Assembly: GCA_902553555.1 (NCBI GenBank)
Contig: CACDLE010000007.1
Location: forward strand, 1-39,527
Direction: 5' to 3'
Length of the DNA: 39,527 nt
From: an uncultured Pelagibacteraceae bacterium
GTDB lineage: Bacteria > Pseudomonadota > Alphaproteobacteria > Pelagibacterales > Pelagibacteraceae
Position numbers and translations under genes: made by a program. Shown here one piece after another: positions 8,733 to 17,548 of this stretch; within the stretch, counting starts at the first letter, position 1; each line of letters opens with the position of its first letter. Below the pieces are notes generated by a model. That model did no database searches. It saw nothing but the letters and a program-made list of their open reading frames with translations, and was not told where the DNA came from.

Positions 8733-9463
8733 GCCATATACATTCCACCGTTAACATGAATAGTTTCCCCTGTAATATAAGAAGCTTCATCGGAACTTAA
8801 AAAAGCTACACAATTAGACACATCATCACCTGAACCCATTTTGCCCATCGGAATTTTAGAGAGAAGTATAGATTTTATCTTTTCTGGGATACCACTTGTC
8901 ATATCAGAAACTATAAAACCTGGTGAAACACAATTTATAGTTATATTTTTCTTTGCATATTCAATAGATAGACTTTTTGACATTCCTATTGTACCTGCTT
9001 TAGAAGCTGCATAATTAGATTGGCCAATATTTCCTGTGTGACCAACAATTGATGTTATGTTTATTACCCTGCCCGAGCTGCTTTTCATCATTTTTTTTAT
9101 TGCATATTTTGATAACAAAAATGTTGATGTTAAGTTGATGTCAAGAACTTTTTGCCATTCATCATCCTTCATTCTTAACGACAAATTATCTCTATTGATA
9201 CCCGCATTATTTATTAAAATATCTAATCCACCTAATTCCTCTGTAACTTCATCTATAAATTTCTCAATTTCAGAATGAGCTGAAATATCAAATTTTTTAA
9301 CTTTAATCTTATTAAATTCATTTTTAAGTTTTTCAAGCTTATCTGATTTAGTACCTGTTCCTAAAACTTCTGCATTAAGTGACAAAAATTTTTTTACTAA
9401 AGATCCACCAATCCCTCCCGTGGCTCCAGTAATTAATACTTTTTTATTTTTAAGATCAATCAT
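8729..9463 (-). CDS. fabG: 3-oxoacyl-[acyl-carrier-protein] reductase
   Basis: FabG reduces 3-oxoacyl-ACP with NADPH in the first reductive step of fatty acid elongation. It is a short-chain dehydrogenase of 244 residues with the nucleotide-binding motif TGATGGIG (12-19), the NNAG motif (about 85-88) and the catalytic residues S138, Y151 and K155 (YAASK). The C terminus [13 protein letters not shown] is typical of FabG. Its start overlaps the fabD stop by four bases (ATGA), so the two are likely translationally coupled. Confidence 0.95.
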   Translation of the reverse strand: MIDLKNKKVLITGATGGIGGSLVKKFLSLNAEVLGTGTKSDKLEKLKNEFNKIKVKKFDISAHSEIEKFIDEVTEELGGLDILINNAGINRDNLSLRMKDDEWQKVLDINLTSTFLLSKYAIKKMMKSSSGRVINITSIVGHTGNIGQSNYAASKAGTIGMSKSLSIEYAKKNITINCVSPGFIVSDMTSGIPEKIKSILLSKIPMGKMGSGDDVSNCVAFLSSDEASYITGETIHVNGGMYMA

Positions 9464-10386
9464 TTGATTTTTTTTATATCCTCAATTGTATTTATACTTG
9501 CACACGAAACTTTGTCACTAATTCTTTTTACTAAGCCCGTTAATACTTTTCCTGGACCTACTTCAATAAAATCAGTTATATCTTTGTTTATCATATATTC
9601 AACGCTTTCTCTCCATCTTACTTTTGAAAATATTTGTTTAATGAGTAAGTTTTTAATTTCATTGCTTGATTTAACAGGTTCAGCAGTCACATTGTTTACT
9701 AATTCAAATACAGAATCTTTCATTTCTGTCTCATTTATTAAAAAACTCATTTTTTCTGAGGCTGGTTTCATTAAAGAGCAGTGGAAGGGAGCGCTCACAG
9801 GTAAAAAAATTGATCTTTTTTTATTATTAGCTAAAATTGTATTTATATCTTGAATAGATTTTTTATCACCACTTAAAATAATCTGGCCATTCGAATTGTC
9901 ATTTGCTATCTCGCAAATTCCGTTTTTATTTTTTAATTCTTCTAAAAATTTTACAAGTGATTTTATATCTACACCCATGACAGCTAGCATAGCTCCTTCC
10001 CCCTCTGGCACTGCACTTTGCATAAATTTTCCTCTTTGATGGACTAGTTTAAGTGCATCTTCAAATTTAAGTGATCCTGATGATACCAACGCACTGTACT
10101 CGCCCAATGAATGACCTGCAAAAAATTTGAAATTTTTTTGATCGATATTTATTTCTTTTTTAATCACCTCAAATATGGCATATGATGTTGTTAAGATAGC
10201 TGGTTGAGTAATTTCTGTTTTCTTAAGATCCTCTTCAGGCCCATTTAAAATTAATTCAGACAATTTAATATTAAGAGTTTCATCAGCTCTTTTGAAAATT
10301 TCTTTGACAATTTTAAAGTTTTTTTCAAATTCACTAGCCATTCCAGCTTTTTGAGAGCCTTCACCTGGAAATAATAATGCTTTCAT
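9460..10386 (-). CDS. fabD: Malonyl-CoA:ACP transacylase
   Basis: FabD moves malonyl groups from CoA to acyl carrier protein, supplying the extender unit for fatty acid synthesis. The 308-residue protein has the nucleophile motif GHSLGEYSAL with S93, the histidine motif APFHCSLM (about H201) and the N-terminal motif PGEGSQ. The family norm is PGQGSQ, so a Gln-to-Glu change sits in the loop that helps form the oxyanion hole. It is the first gene of the fab cluster and is divergent from rpsF with 86 bases between them. Confidence 0.94.
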   Translation of the reverse strand: MKALLFPGEGSQKAGMASEFEKNFKIVKEIFKRADETLNIKLSELILNGPEEDLKKTEITQPAILTTSYAIFEVIKKEINIDQKNFKFFAGHSLGEYSALVSSGSLKFEDALKLVHQRGKFMQSAVPEGEGAMLAVMGVDIKSLVKFLEELKNKNGICEIANDNSNGQIILSGDKKSIQDINTILANNKKRSIFLPVSAPFHCSLMKPASEKMSFLINETEMKDSVFELVNNVTAEPVKSSNEIKNLLIKQIFSKVRWRESVEYMINKDITDFIEVGPGKVLTGLVKRISDKVSCASINTIEDIKKIK

Positions 10387-10416
10387 TTTACCTAAATATC
10401 ACGCTTATAATTAATG

Positions 10417-10445
10417 TTGAAATGAATTTTTTATAATAGTATAAA
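10417..10445 (+). promoter_or_regulatory. Candidate sigma-70 promoter for rpsF operon
   Basis: TTGAAA (10417-10422) and TATAAA (10440-10445) are separated by 17 bases and lie about 28 bases before the rpsF ATG, in the 86-base gap between divergent fabD and rpsF. A TATAAT at 10432-10437 is closer to consensus but badly spaced from the same -35. Confidence 0.48.
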
Positions 10446-10472
10446 ACCCGCTTAATACTAAACTTATTTATT

Positions 10473-10799
10473 ATGAATTACTACGAGCATACACTAATTG
10501 CTAGACAAAATCTTTCACAAAAAGATGTTGAGGAAGTGGAAAAAAAATACACTACCTTGATCAACGAGAACTCTGGAAAAGTATTAAAAGTTGAAAAATG
10601 GGGTCTTCTTAATTTTAAAAGAAAAATCAAAAATTATACGAAAGGTTATTACCTTCATTATAAAATGGAGGGTGATAGTAAGACTTTAGAGGAGATTAAG
10701 AACAAAACAAAGTTGGATAACAACATTGTTAGATATTTAACAGTTCGATATAAGAAGCTAGATCTAAAAACAGAGTATTTTACAAAAAATAAAAGCTAA
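10473..10799 (+). CDS. rpsF: 30S ribosomal protein S6
   Basis: S6 is a small-subunit platform protein that binds 16S rRNA as a heterodimer with S18, encoded directly downstream. The 108-residue product has the S6 fold signature: N-terminal YYEHTLIARQNLS, a central strand with GKVLKVEKWGLLNFKRKIKN and the stretch KGYYLHYKM. Its stop overlaps the rpsR start by one base (TAATG). The long acidic C-terminal tail of some S6 proteins is absent. Confidence 0.95.
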   Translation: MNYYEHTLIARQNLSQKDVEEVEKKYTTLINENSGKVLKVEKWGLLNFKRKIKNYTKGYYLHYKMEGDSKTLEEIKNKTKLDNNIVRYLTVRYKKLDLKTEYFTKNKS

Positions 10800-11068
10800 T
10801 GAAAAAAAGAAAAAATAATTTTAAAAATTCTAAATCATCTTTAAGCAAACTAAGTCTTTTCCAAAAAAATGACGGAAGATTTTCTCGTAAGTGTCCATTC
10901 TCAGTTAAGGATGCTCCAGTGATAGATTACAAAAATATTAGTTTACTTCAAAAATATATTACTGAGACCAACAAAATAATTACATCTAAAATTAGTAACA
11001 TTTCACAAGGAAAACAAAAGAAATTAGCAAGAGAGATTAAAAAGGCAAAAATTTTAGGAATACTTTAA
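10799..11068 (+). CDS. rpsR: 30S ribosomal protein S18
   Basis: S18 partners S6 on the 30S platform. The 89-residue protein has a basic N-terminal extension, the core around KCPFSVKDAPVIDYKNISLL and the C-terminal LAREIKKAKILGIL expected for S18. The usual RRITG.....Q segment is divergent here (SKISNISQGKQKK). It sits between rpsF (one-base overlap) and rplI (three-base gap). The DUF2232 membrane-protein gene that often lies between rpsR and rplI in Alphaproteobacteria is not present. Confidence 0.94.
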   Translation: MKKRKNNFKNSKSSLSKLSLFQKNDGRFSRKCPFSVKDAPVIDYKNISLLQKYITETNKIITSKISNISQGKQKKLAREIKKAKILGIL

Positions 11069-11071
11069 AAC

Positions 11072-11536
11072 ATGCAAATAATTTTATTAGAAAATATTGC
11101 AAAGCTCGGGAAAATTGGAGATCTTGTAGAAGTTAAAAATGGATATGCGAGAAACTTTCTTTTAAGAGAAAACAAAGCATTAAGAGCAAATAAAGAAAAT
11201 ATTGCGCTTGTTAATAAAAACAAGTCTGAACTAAATAGAAAAAACACAGAGATTAAAAATAAATTTATTGAAAAAGCTAATAAAATTAAAAATAAAAAAG
11301 TTAAAATTCATAAAGCTGTAAAGGAAAATGGTGACCTTTACGCGATAATCAAGCCTAAAGAAATTTCTAAACTTATTTCTGATGAATTAAAAACTGACAT
11401 TACTCCATCAGAAATAATAATAAAAAAAGAAATCAACAAAATAGGCCAATTTGAAATCATTATCAATTTACACTCGGAAGTTCAAACCAAAATTTATATT
11501 TTAGTAGACAAATTAGATAAATTACAAAATAAATAG
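11072..11536 (+). CDS. rplI: 50S ribosomal protein L9
   Basis: L9 is a two-domain large-subunit protein near the L1 stalk. The 154-residue product starts with the conserved N-terminal domain [19 protein letters not shown] followed by [10 protein letters not shown] (about 22-31), then a long charged connecting helix (about 42-75) and the C-terminal domain. Length is close to the usual 149. It is followed by a weak hairpin and dnaB, the order seen in many bacteria. Confidence 0.96.
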   Translation: MQIILLENIAKLGKIGDLVEVKNGYARNFLLRENKALRANKENIALVNKNKSELNRKNTEIKNKFIEKANKIKNKKVKIHKAVKENGDLYAIIKPKEISKLISDELKTDITPSEIIIKKEINKIGQFEIIINLHSEVQTKIYILVDKLDKLQNK

Positions 11537-11562
11537 TTTTTCCACAGGTTGAAAAAAAGGTG

Positions 11563-11580
11563 TGTAACTTAAAAGTTACA
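11563..11580 (+). terminator. Hairpin between rplI and dnaB, weak terminator or attenuator
   Basis: An 18-base inverted repeat (TGTAACT, 4-base loop, AGTTACA) lies 27 bases after the rplI stop and is followed by the T-rich tract ATTTTAAATTTTTTAT. The 7-bp stem is AT-rich, so at most partial termination is expected, which would lower dnaB expression relative to the ribosomal proteins. Confidence 0.42.
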
Positions 11581-11609
11581 ATTTTAAATTTTTTATATAG
11601 GATAAATAA

Positions 11610-13034
11610 ATGGAAAAACAAAGTATTCAACCAAACTACTCTAATACAGAGGATGTACCATCTAATATAGAAGCTGAACAACATTTGCTTGGATCTGTAA
11701 TGGTAAATAATGAAATATTAGATGAAATAGCTAGTATTATTAATTACGAAAAGTTTTACGACCCAATACATAAAAAAATTTATGAAGTAATCGAAAATTT
11801 AAATAGCAAAGGTATGGTTGCAAATCCAATTACTTTAAAAAACTTCTTCGAAAAAAATAAAGGTTTGGAAGAAGTGGGTGGAGTTGAATATCTAGTAAAA
11901 CTTACTAGATTTTCCTCATCTACAAAGCAAGCTATTGATTACTCTAAAATTGTTCACGAAAATTTTGTAAAAAGAGAACTTTTAAAAATATCAACAGAAA
12001 TTAAAGATGAAACTTTGGATAATGACGAAGAAAAATCTACGGAACTCATAATTGAAAATGCTGAAAAATTACTTTTCGATTTAGCTGAAAGAGGTACGTT
12101 TTCTCAATCATTCATGAAATTTAATCTTGCTTTAGATCAATCAATAAATATGGCTGAACAAGCTATGAAGAGCGATCAAGGTATTGTTGGTGTGCCTACC
12201 GGGTTAACTGATCTAGACGAAAAACTTGGTGGCTTACATAAATCAGACCTTGTAATTATTGCGGGAAGACCATCAATGGGTAAAACGGCTTTGGCAACAA
12301 ATATTGCTTATCATGCAGCAAAAAATATCCAAGCTAAAGGATTAAAATCCTCAGTTGCTTTCTTTTCTTTAGAAATGTCTTCAGAGCAATTATCAACTAG
12401 AATTCTTTCTGAACAATCACGAATAAAATCTAATGATATTAGAAGAGGTAAAGCAACAGAGGAGGAACTGGGAAGATATATTGAAACCTCTAGAGATATA
12501 TATGATTTACCACTTTATATTGATGAAACCCCTGCAATTACAATTTCGACTTTAAGTAATAGAGCTAGAAGAATTAAAAGATTATTTGGTTTAAATTTAA
12601 TTGTTGTAGATTACATTCAGCTAATGAGAACTAATAGTAAAAAAAATGATAATAGAGTCCAAGAAGTTTCTGAAATAACCCAAGGTCTGAAGGCATTAGC
12701 TAAAGAATTGAGTGTGCCAGTTTTAGCTTTGTCTCAACTATCAAGAGCGGTCGAGCAGAGAGAAGAAAAAAAACCTCAACTTTCAGATTTACGAGAGTCT
12801 GGCTCAATAGAGCAAGATGCTGATGTAGTCTTGTTTGTTTATCGTGAAGAATATTATGAAGAAAAAAAACAACCAAAATTAGGATCAATTGAGCATGCAG
12901 AATGGCAATCAAAAATGAATGATATTGCTGGATTAGCTGAAATTTTAATTGGTAAGCAAAGGCACGGACCTACAGGAAATATACAAGTTGAATTTGAGGG
13001 AATGTACACAAGATTTAAAGACTTGTCACAATAA
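11610..13034 (+). CDS. dnaB: Replicative DNA helicase DnaB
   Basis: DnaB is the hexameric 5'-3' helicase at the replication fork. The 474-residue protein has the N-terminal primase-interaction domain (about 18-120, starting SNIEAEQHLLGSVM), a linker, and a RecA-like ATPase domain with Walker A GRPSMGKTAL (219-228), the Walker B region LIVVDYIQLM, and the motif LSRAVEQREEKKPQLSDLR. The C terminus has KQRHGPTG. Length and motifs are complete. A near-match to a DnaA box (TTTTCCACA, 11538-11546) occurs in the leader. Confidence 0.96.
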   Translation: MEKQSIQPNYSNTEDVPSNIEAEQHLLGSVMVNNEILDEIASIINYEKFYDPIHKKIYEVIENLNSKGMVANPITLKNFFEKNKGLEEVGGVEYLVKLTRFSSSTKQAIDYSKIVHENFVKRELLKISTEIKDETLDNDEEKSTELIIENAEKLLFDLAERGTFSQSFMKFNLALDQSINMAEQAMKSDQGIVGVPTGLTDLDEKLGGLHKSDLVIIAGRPSMGKTALATNIAYHAAKNIQAKGLKSSVAFFSLEMSSEQLSTRILSEQSRIKSNDIRRGKATEEELGRYIETSRDIYDLPLYIDETPAITISTLSNRARRIKRLFGLNLIVVDYIQLMRTNSKKNDNRVQEVSEITQGLKALAKELSVPVLALSQLSRAVEQREEKKPQLSDLRESGSIEQDADVVLFVYREEYYEEKKQPKLGSIEHAEWQSKMNDIAGLAEILIGKQRHGPTGNIQVEFEGMYTRFKDLSQ

Positions 13035-13092
13035 TAAGCAATATATTTGTCTTTTAATATTAGGTATATAGAATATACAGTATATTTTACTA

Positions 13093-15552
13093 ATGCTTAT
13101 CAGAATTTATAATAAATTAATTACTAACTTTTCTAAAATCACATTATTCTTATTGTCGCTAGTATTAATAACAGCAATTTTTTACTCAAAAAATTTTAAT
13201 CTAGATGCCTCGTCTGATGCATTATTATTAGAGGGTGATCAGGATCTTAAATACTTGAGAGAAATTAATGAAAGGTATGGCTCCAAAGATTTTCTTTTCT
13301 TAACGTATACGCCTATAACTGATTTCACTGATGAAGATACAATTATTAATCTACAACTATTAAAATCAAAAATAGAAAAATTATCATGGGTTGATAGTGT
13401 TATTACTATTGTAGATGTTCCGCTGCTGAAAAGTACAGATGAAGCTTTAATGGAGAGGCTAAAAAATTATAAAACTTTATCTTATCCTGAAGTTGACAAG
13501 GATAGAGGTTTTGAAGAAATAATCAACAGCCCAATATACAAAAACTATGTTATAAGCAATGATGGAAAAACTTCTGGTATTGTAGTTTATCTCAAAATTG
13601 ATCAAAGACTCAAAGAGTTTATAAAGTTAAAAGAGAAATATCAGATTCAGTCAAAAGAAAAAAATCTTACACAATTAGATAAAGATAAATATTTAGATTT
13701 TTTGGTTGAGTATGAAAATTATAAAAATTTATATAATAAAAGAAATCATCAAAATATAAATGAAATAAGAGAAGTTATCAGTAAATATGGAGAAAATGCA
13801 AAAATCCACTTGGGTGGAATACCGATGATTGCTGACGACATGATGACGTTTATTAAAAAAGATATAATTGTTTTTGGTTTTGGGGTTTTTGTTTTTATAA
13901 TTTTTACATTATGGATGATATTTAAAAATGTTAAATGGGTTATGATCCCTTTAATGGGTTGTACAAGTTCGGTTATAATAATGATTGGTCTTCTTGGATA
14001 TCTCGGCTGGAAAGTTACAGTAATATCCTCAAACTTTATTGCGTTAATGTTGATATTAAATATGGCAATGAACATTCATATGACTGTTAGGTATTTACAA
14101 ATCAGAAAAGATTTTTCTAATTTGACAAAAAATGAGTCTATTATAGAAACAACAAGAAAAATGTTCTTGCCAATATTGTATACTGTACTGACTACAATTT
14201 GTGCTTTCTTGTCTTTAATATTCAGCGGTATAAAGCCAATAATTGATTTTGGCTGGATGATGACCTTGGGCTTGATAGTTTCTATTACTGTAACATTTTT
14301 TTTATTGCCATCACTTTTAAACTTACTAAAAGATGATGAGCTTAATATAAATGAAATAAAAAAATCAAGAATTACAAGTTTTTTAAGTAAAGTTTCACAA
14401 GGAAATTCTTTTATAATATTCGGTTTAACAATTATTATTGTAGCTATTAGTGTCAAAGGAATTACAAAATTAGAGGTCGAAAATAGCTTTATAAACTATT
14501 TTGATAGAGACACTGAAATATATAAAGGAATGAAAACTATTGATGATAAGTTAGGTGGCACAACCCCCTTAGACGTAATAATCAAATTCCCAAATCAAAA
14601 TAACAAAAAGAAAACGCAAGAAGATGAATTTTCAGAATGGGAAGAGGATGAAGGAGATGATAATAAGTCCAAATATTGGTTTACAAGAGATAAAATTGAT
14701 CGAATTTTAAAAGTACATGATTACTTAGACTCATTGCCAGAAATTGGAAAAGTATTATCTTTTGGGTCAATTATTAGAGTTGCTGAAGACTTAAATGGAA
14801 AAGAACTTCAAAGTTTAGAAATCGCTGTTCTCTACAGCAAGATTCCATCTGAGATTAAAAAGGAGATAATTACTCCATATATCTCCGTCGAGAACGATGA
14901 AGCTAGAATAAGTGTGAGAATAAAAGATTCTTTAAAAGATTTAAGAAGAAATGATTTAATTTTAAAAATCAATAACGAAATTATTTCTGAATTAGGAATT
15001 TCTAAAGAAGAGTTTAAATTAACAGGGGTATTAATTCTTTTCAATAATCTTTTGCAAAGTTTATTTAAATCACAAATATTAACTTTAGGTATAGTTATGC
15101 TTGGTATTTCTTTTATGTTTTTTGTTCTATTTAGAAATGTGCTAATTTCAGTAATTGGGGTGGTTCCAAACTTTATAGCTGCCTTTTTTATTCTTGGAAT
15201 AATAGGTCTTAATAAAATCCCACTTGATATGATGACTATTACGATTGCTGCTATTACAATTGGTATAGCTGTTGATAATAGCATTCATTATATTTATAGA
15301 TTCAAAGAAGAGCTTAAAATTTTAAAAGATTATAATTTGACAGTAGAAAAATGCCACTCAACTGTTGGGGTAGCAATACTGAATACATCGATAACTATAG
15401 TATTCGGATTCTCAATTTTAGTTTTATCAAACTTTATTCCGACTATTTATTTTGGAGTTTTCACAGGTATGGCCATGCTACTCGCCATGATTTCAGTTTT
15501 AACACTTTTACCAAAACTTATATTGATATTTAAACCTTTTGGAACAAATTAA
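13093..15552 (+). CDS. MMPL/RND-superfamily membrane exporter, substrate unknown
   Basis: The 819-residue protein has the duplicated RND/MMPL layout. One membrane helix (about 17-37) is followed by a large extracytoplasmic domain and a five-helix block (about 255-410); this is repeated as a helix near 430-450, a second soluble domain and a final helix block (about 655-815). The second half has the helix-4 region ITIAAITIGIAVDNSIHY, resembling the proton-relay helix of proton-driven RND exporters. An acidic insertion lies at about 511-526. Such proteins (COG1033 type) move hydrophobic lipids such as hopanoids or lipoprotein-like cargo, but I cannot assign a substrate. No membrane-fusion partner is adjacent. 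It occupies the place between dnaB and cvpA where alr and radA often lie. Confidence 0.82.
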   Translation: MLIRIYNKLITNFSKITLFLLSLVLITAIFYSKNFNLDASSDALLLEGDQDLKYLREINERYGSKDFLFLTYTPITDFTDEDTIINLQLLKSKIEKLSWVDSVITIVDVPLLKSTDEALMERLKNYKTLSYPEVDKDRGFEEIINSPIYKNYVISNDGKTSGIVVYLKIDQRLKEFIKLKEKYQIQSKEKNLTQLDKDKYLDFLVEYENYKNLYNKRNHQNINEIREVISKYGENAKIHLGGIPMIADDMMTFIKKDIIVFGFGVFVFIIFTLWMIFKNVKWVMIPLMGCTSSVIIMIGLLGYLGWKVTVISSNFIALMLILNMAMNIHMTVRYLQIRKDFSNLTKNESIIETTRKMFLPILYTVLTTICAFLSLIFSGIKPIIDFGWMMTLGLIVSITVTFFLLPSLLNLLKDDELNINEIKKSRITSFLSKVSQGNSFIIFGLTIIIVAISVKGITKLEVENSFINYFDRDTEIYKGMKTIDDKLGGTTPLDVIIKFPNQNNKKKTQEDEFSEWEEDEGDDNKSKYWFTRDKIDRILKVHDYLDSLPEIGKVLSFGSIIRVAEDLNGKELQSLEIAVLYSKIPSEIKKEIITPYISVENDEARISVRIKDSLKDLRRNDLILKINNEIISELGISKEEFKLTGVLILFNNLLQSLFKSQILTLGIVMLGISFMFFVLFRNVLISVIGVVPNFIAAFFILGIIGLNKIPLDMMTITIAAITIGIAVDNSIHYIYRFKEELKILKDYNLTVEKCHSTVGVAILNTSITIVFGFSILVLSNFIPTIYFGVFTGMAMLLAMISVLTLLPKLILIFKPFGTN

Positions 15553-15561
15553 ATTTGTTAA

Positions 15562-16110
15562 ATGAATAAAAACTTTTTAGAAAACGTAATGGATAATTTA
15601 TATTTATTTGATGGTTTATTTTGTTTAGTGATGATTTACTCAATCATACAGTGTGCAACCAAAGGGTTTTCTTTAAGTTTAATTTCTTTTATGAAATGGG
15701 TTGCGGCTTTAGTTCTTACAATCTACTTGTTACCTAAGCTTCAACCTTGGGTTTCAGATTACATCGATTCTCCCTTTTTAAATAGTATAGGTTTGGGAAT
15801 AATGATTTACGTAATTAGTCTATTTTTAATGGTTATGGTTGGAAAAATTTTTAGTAATTCTATGAAATGGACTGGATTTGGACCCATAGATAAAACTTTC
15901 GGTTTATTTTTTGGTTTTTTTAAAGGTTATATTATTTCAATATGCTTGTTTACAATTATTAACTGGTTTTATCCTTTTAAGAATTGGAATATAGATGTAG
16001 AAAAAGCTTATTCATTTAAAATTGTAGAAAGTGGTAGTAAGATATTGATAGATGAATTTCCCAAATATGATGATATAGAAAACACGAAGGACAAAATTGA
16101 TAAAATTTAA
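15562..16110 (+). CDS. cvpA: CvpA family membrane protein
   Basis: This 182-residue protein has four predicted membrane helices (about 15-30, 38-55, 75-97 and 115-135) and the CvpA arrangement, including a GF motif after the first helix (KGFSLSLISF) and FGFFKGYII before the last. CvpA was named for colicin V production; its biochemical role is unsettled, with links to envelope stress in some bacteria. The gene lies nine bases after the MMPL gene and overlaps purF by 14 bases, the same cvpA-purF pairing as in E. coli. An internal ATG at 15589 (MDNLYLFDGLF) matches the usual family start better and is a real alternative. Confidence 0.85.
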   Translation: MNKNFLENVMDNLYLFDGLFCLVMIYSIIQCATKGFSLSLISFMKWVAALVLTIYLLPKLQPWVSDYIDSPFLNSIGLGIMIYVISLFLMVMVGKIFSNSMKWTGFGPIDKTFGLFFGFFKGYIISICLFTIINWFYPFKNWNIDVEKAYSFKIVESGSKILIDEFPKYDDIENTKDKIDKI

Positions 16111-17548
16111 ATCTGATAAGCTTAGGGAAGAATGTGGTGTATTTGGTGTATCTAACACAGAAGATGCGGCCACATTAGTGGCTTTAGGTCTTCATGCTTT
16201 ACAACACAGAGGCCAAGAAGGTTGCGGAATAGTATCGTTTGATGGAAAAAATTATCACTCAGAAAAAAGACATGGACTGGTAGGTGATCATTTTACAAGT
16301 AGCGAGGTTTTAAAAAAGTTACCCGGCAATTCTGCTATTGGTCATAATAGGTACTCGACCACTGGTGATAATTCATTAAGAAATATTCAACCATTTTTTG
16401 CAGATTTGCAATATGGAGGTTTGAGTATTGCGCATAATGGCAATTTAACTAACGCAATTTCTTTAAGAAATAACTTAGTTAAAAATGGATCAATATTTCG
16501 TACCACAAGCGATACAGAAACAATAGTGCAATTAATTGCTAAATCCAAAAGAGAGAAAATTGTAGATAAAATTATTGAAACTCTGTTTAAAATTCAAGGT
16601 GGATATGCTTTAGTAATTTTAACTAATAAAAAGTTAATAGGTGTTAGAGACCCTATGGGAATTAGACCACTAGTTATTGGTAAGTTAAATGGCTCTTATA
16701 TTTTAGCGTCTGAAACATGTGCTCTAGATATTATTGATGCTAAATTTATTAGGGAAGTTGAAAATGGTGAAGTCATAGTAATAGAAAATAACGAATTGAA
16801 AAGTTATATGCCATTCACTAAAGTAAAATCTAGACCATGTGTTTTTGAATATATTTATTTTGCTAGACCAGATAGTATTTTAAATGGTGAATGCGCTTAC
16901 GAATACAGAAAAAGACTTGGTATTGAACTTGCAAAAGAGTCAGTTTCAGATGCTGATTTAGTTGTACCTGTGCCTGACTCTGGAGTACCCGCGGCTATTG
17001 GTTATTCTCAATTTTCAAAAATACCTTTTGAATTGGGACTTATAAGAAACCACTATGTTGGTAGAACTTTTATTGAACCAACTCAAAATATTAGAAGCTT
17101 AGGAGTAAAATTAAAATTAAGCTCAACTAAAAGTATTTTAAAAAATAAGTCAGTAATATTAATAGATGACTCTTTAGTAAGAGGAACAACGTGTAATAAA
17201 ATTGTAAAAATGTTATACAAGGCGGGTGTCAGAAAGGTTCATGTTAAGATTGCTTGTCCAGAAATTAAGTTTCCTGATTTTTATGGTGTCGATATGCCAA
17301 CAAAAAAAGAACTGCTTTCAGGTAATAAAAATGTTGATGAGATAAAAAAATATATTGGGTCAGATAGTTTAAATTTTTTATCTATTGAAGGACTGTACAA
17401 AGCTTTAGTTAAAGAAAAAAGAAACAATAACTACCCTCAATTTAGCGATCATTATTTCACTGGCGAATACCCGATTAAACCCCTGGATAATTTGGGAGAT
17501 GAGAAAATTACTCAATTATCTTTGTTAAGCAGTAAATCCATATCTTAA
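16097..17548 (+). CDS. purF: Amidophosphoribosyltransferase
   Basis: PurF makes 5-phosphoribosylamine from PRPP and glutamine, the committed step of purine synthesis. In the 483-residue protein the glutaminase nucleophile is C13 in EECGVFG, followed by HALQHRGQEGCG and HNRYSTTG. The phosphoribosyltransferase part has the PRPP loop VILIDDSLVRGTT (about 352-364). The start must be the TTG at 16097: an in-frame TAG lies at 16076-16078 and there is no ATG or GTG between it and C13. As in other PurF proteins, a short propeptide (12 residues) would be removed to expose the cysteine. The stop codon interlocks with that of bamB on the other strand. Confidence 0.95.
   Translation: MIKFKSDKLREECGVFGVSNTEDAATLVALGLHALQHRGQEGCGIVSFDGKNYHSEKRHGLVGDHFTSSEVLKKLPGNSAIGHNRYSTTGDNSLRNIQPFFADLQYGGLSIAHNGNLTNAISLRNNLVKNGSIFRTTSDTETIVQLIAKSKREKIVDKIIETLFKIQGGYALVILTNKKLIGVRDPMGIRPLVIGKLNGSYILASETCALDIIDAKFIREVENGEVIVIENNELKSYMPFTKVKSRPCVFEYIYFARPDSILNGECAYEYRKRLGIELAKESVSDADLVVPVPDSGVPAAIGYSQFSKIPFELGLIRNHYVGRTFIEPTQNIRSLGVKLKLSSTKSILKNKSVILIDDSLVRGTTCNKIVKMLYKAGVRKVHVKIACPEIKFPDFYGVDMPTKKELLSGNKNVDEIKKYIGSDSLNFLSIEGLYKALVKEKRNNNYPQFSDHYFTGEYPIKPLDNLGDEKITQLSLLSSKSIS

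Noticed and set aside
10446..10472. S6:S18 autoregulatory RNA leader before rpsF
   Set aside because: A CCG triplet is present, but with the promoter called at 10417-10445 the leader is only about 20-25 bases, too short for the known structure.
13064..13078. Inverted repeat GTATAT-AGA-ATATAC before the MMPL gene
   Set aside because: A six-base AT-only stem is expected by chance in this composition.
13749..15284. Long antisense open frames within the MMPL gene
   Set aside because: They are low-complexity Ile/Lys-rich mirror frames of a well-supported gene with no domain or ribosome binding site.
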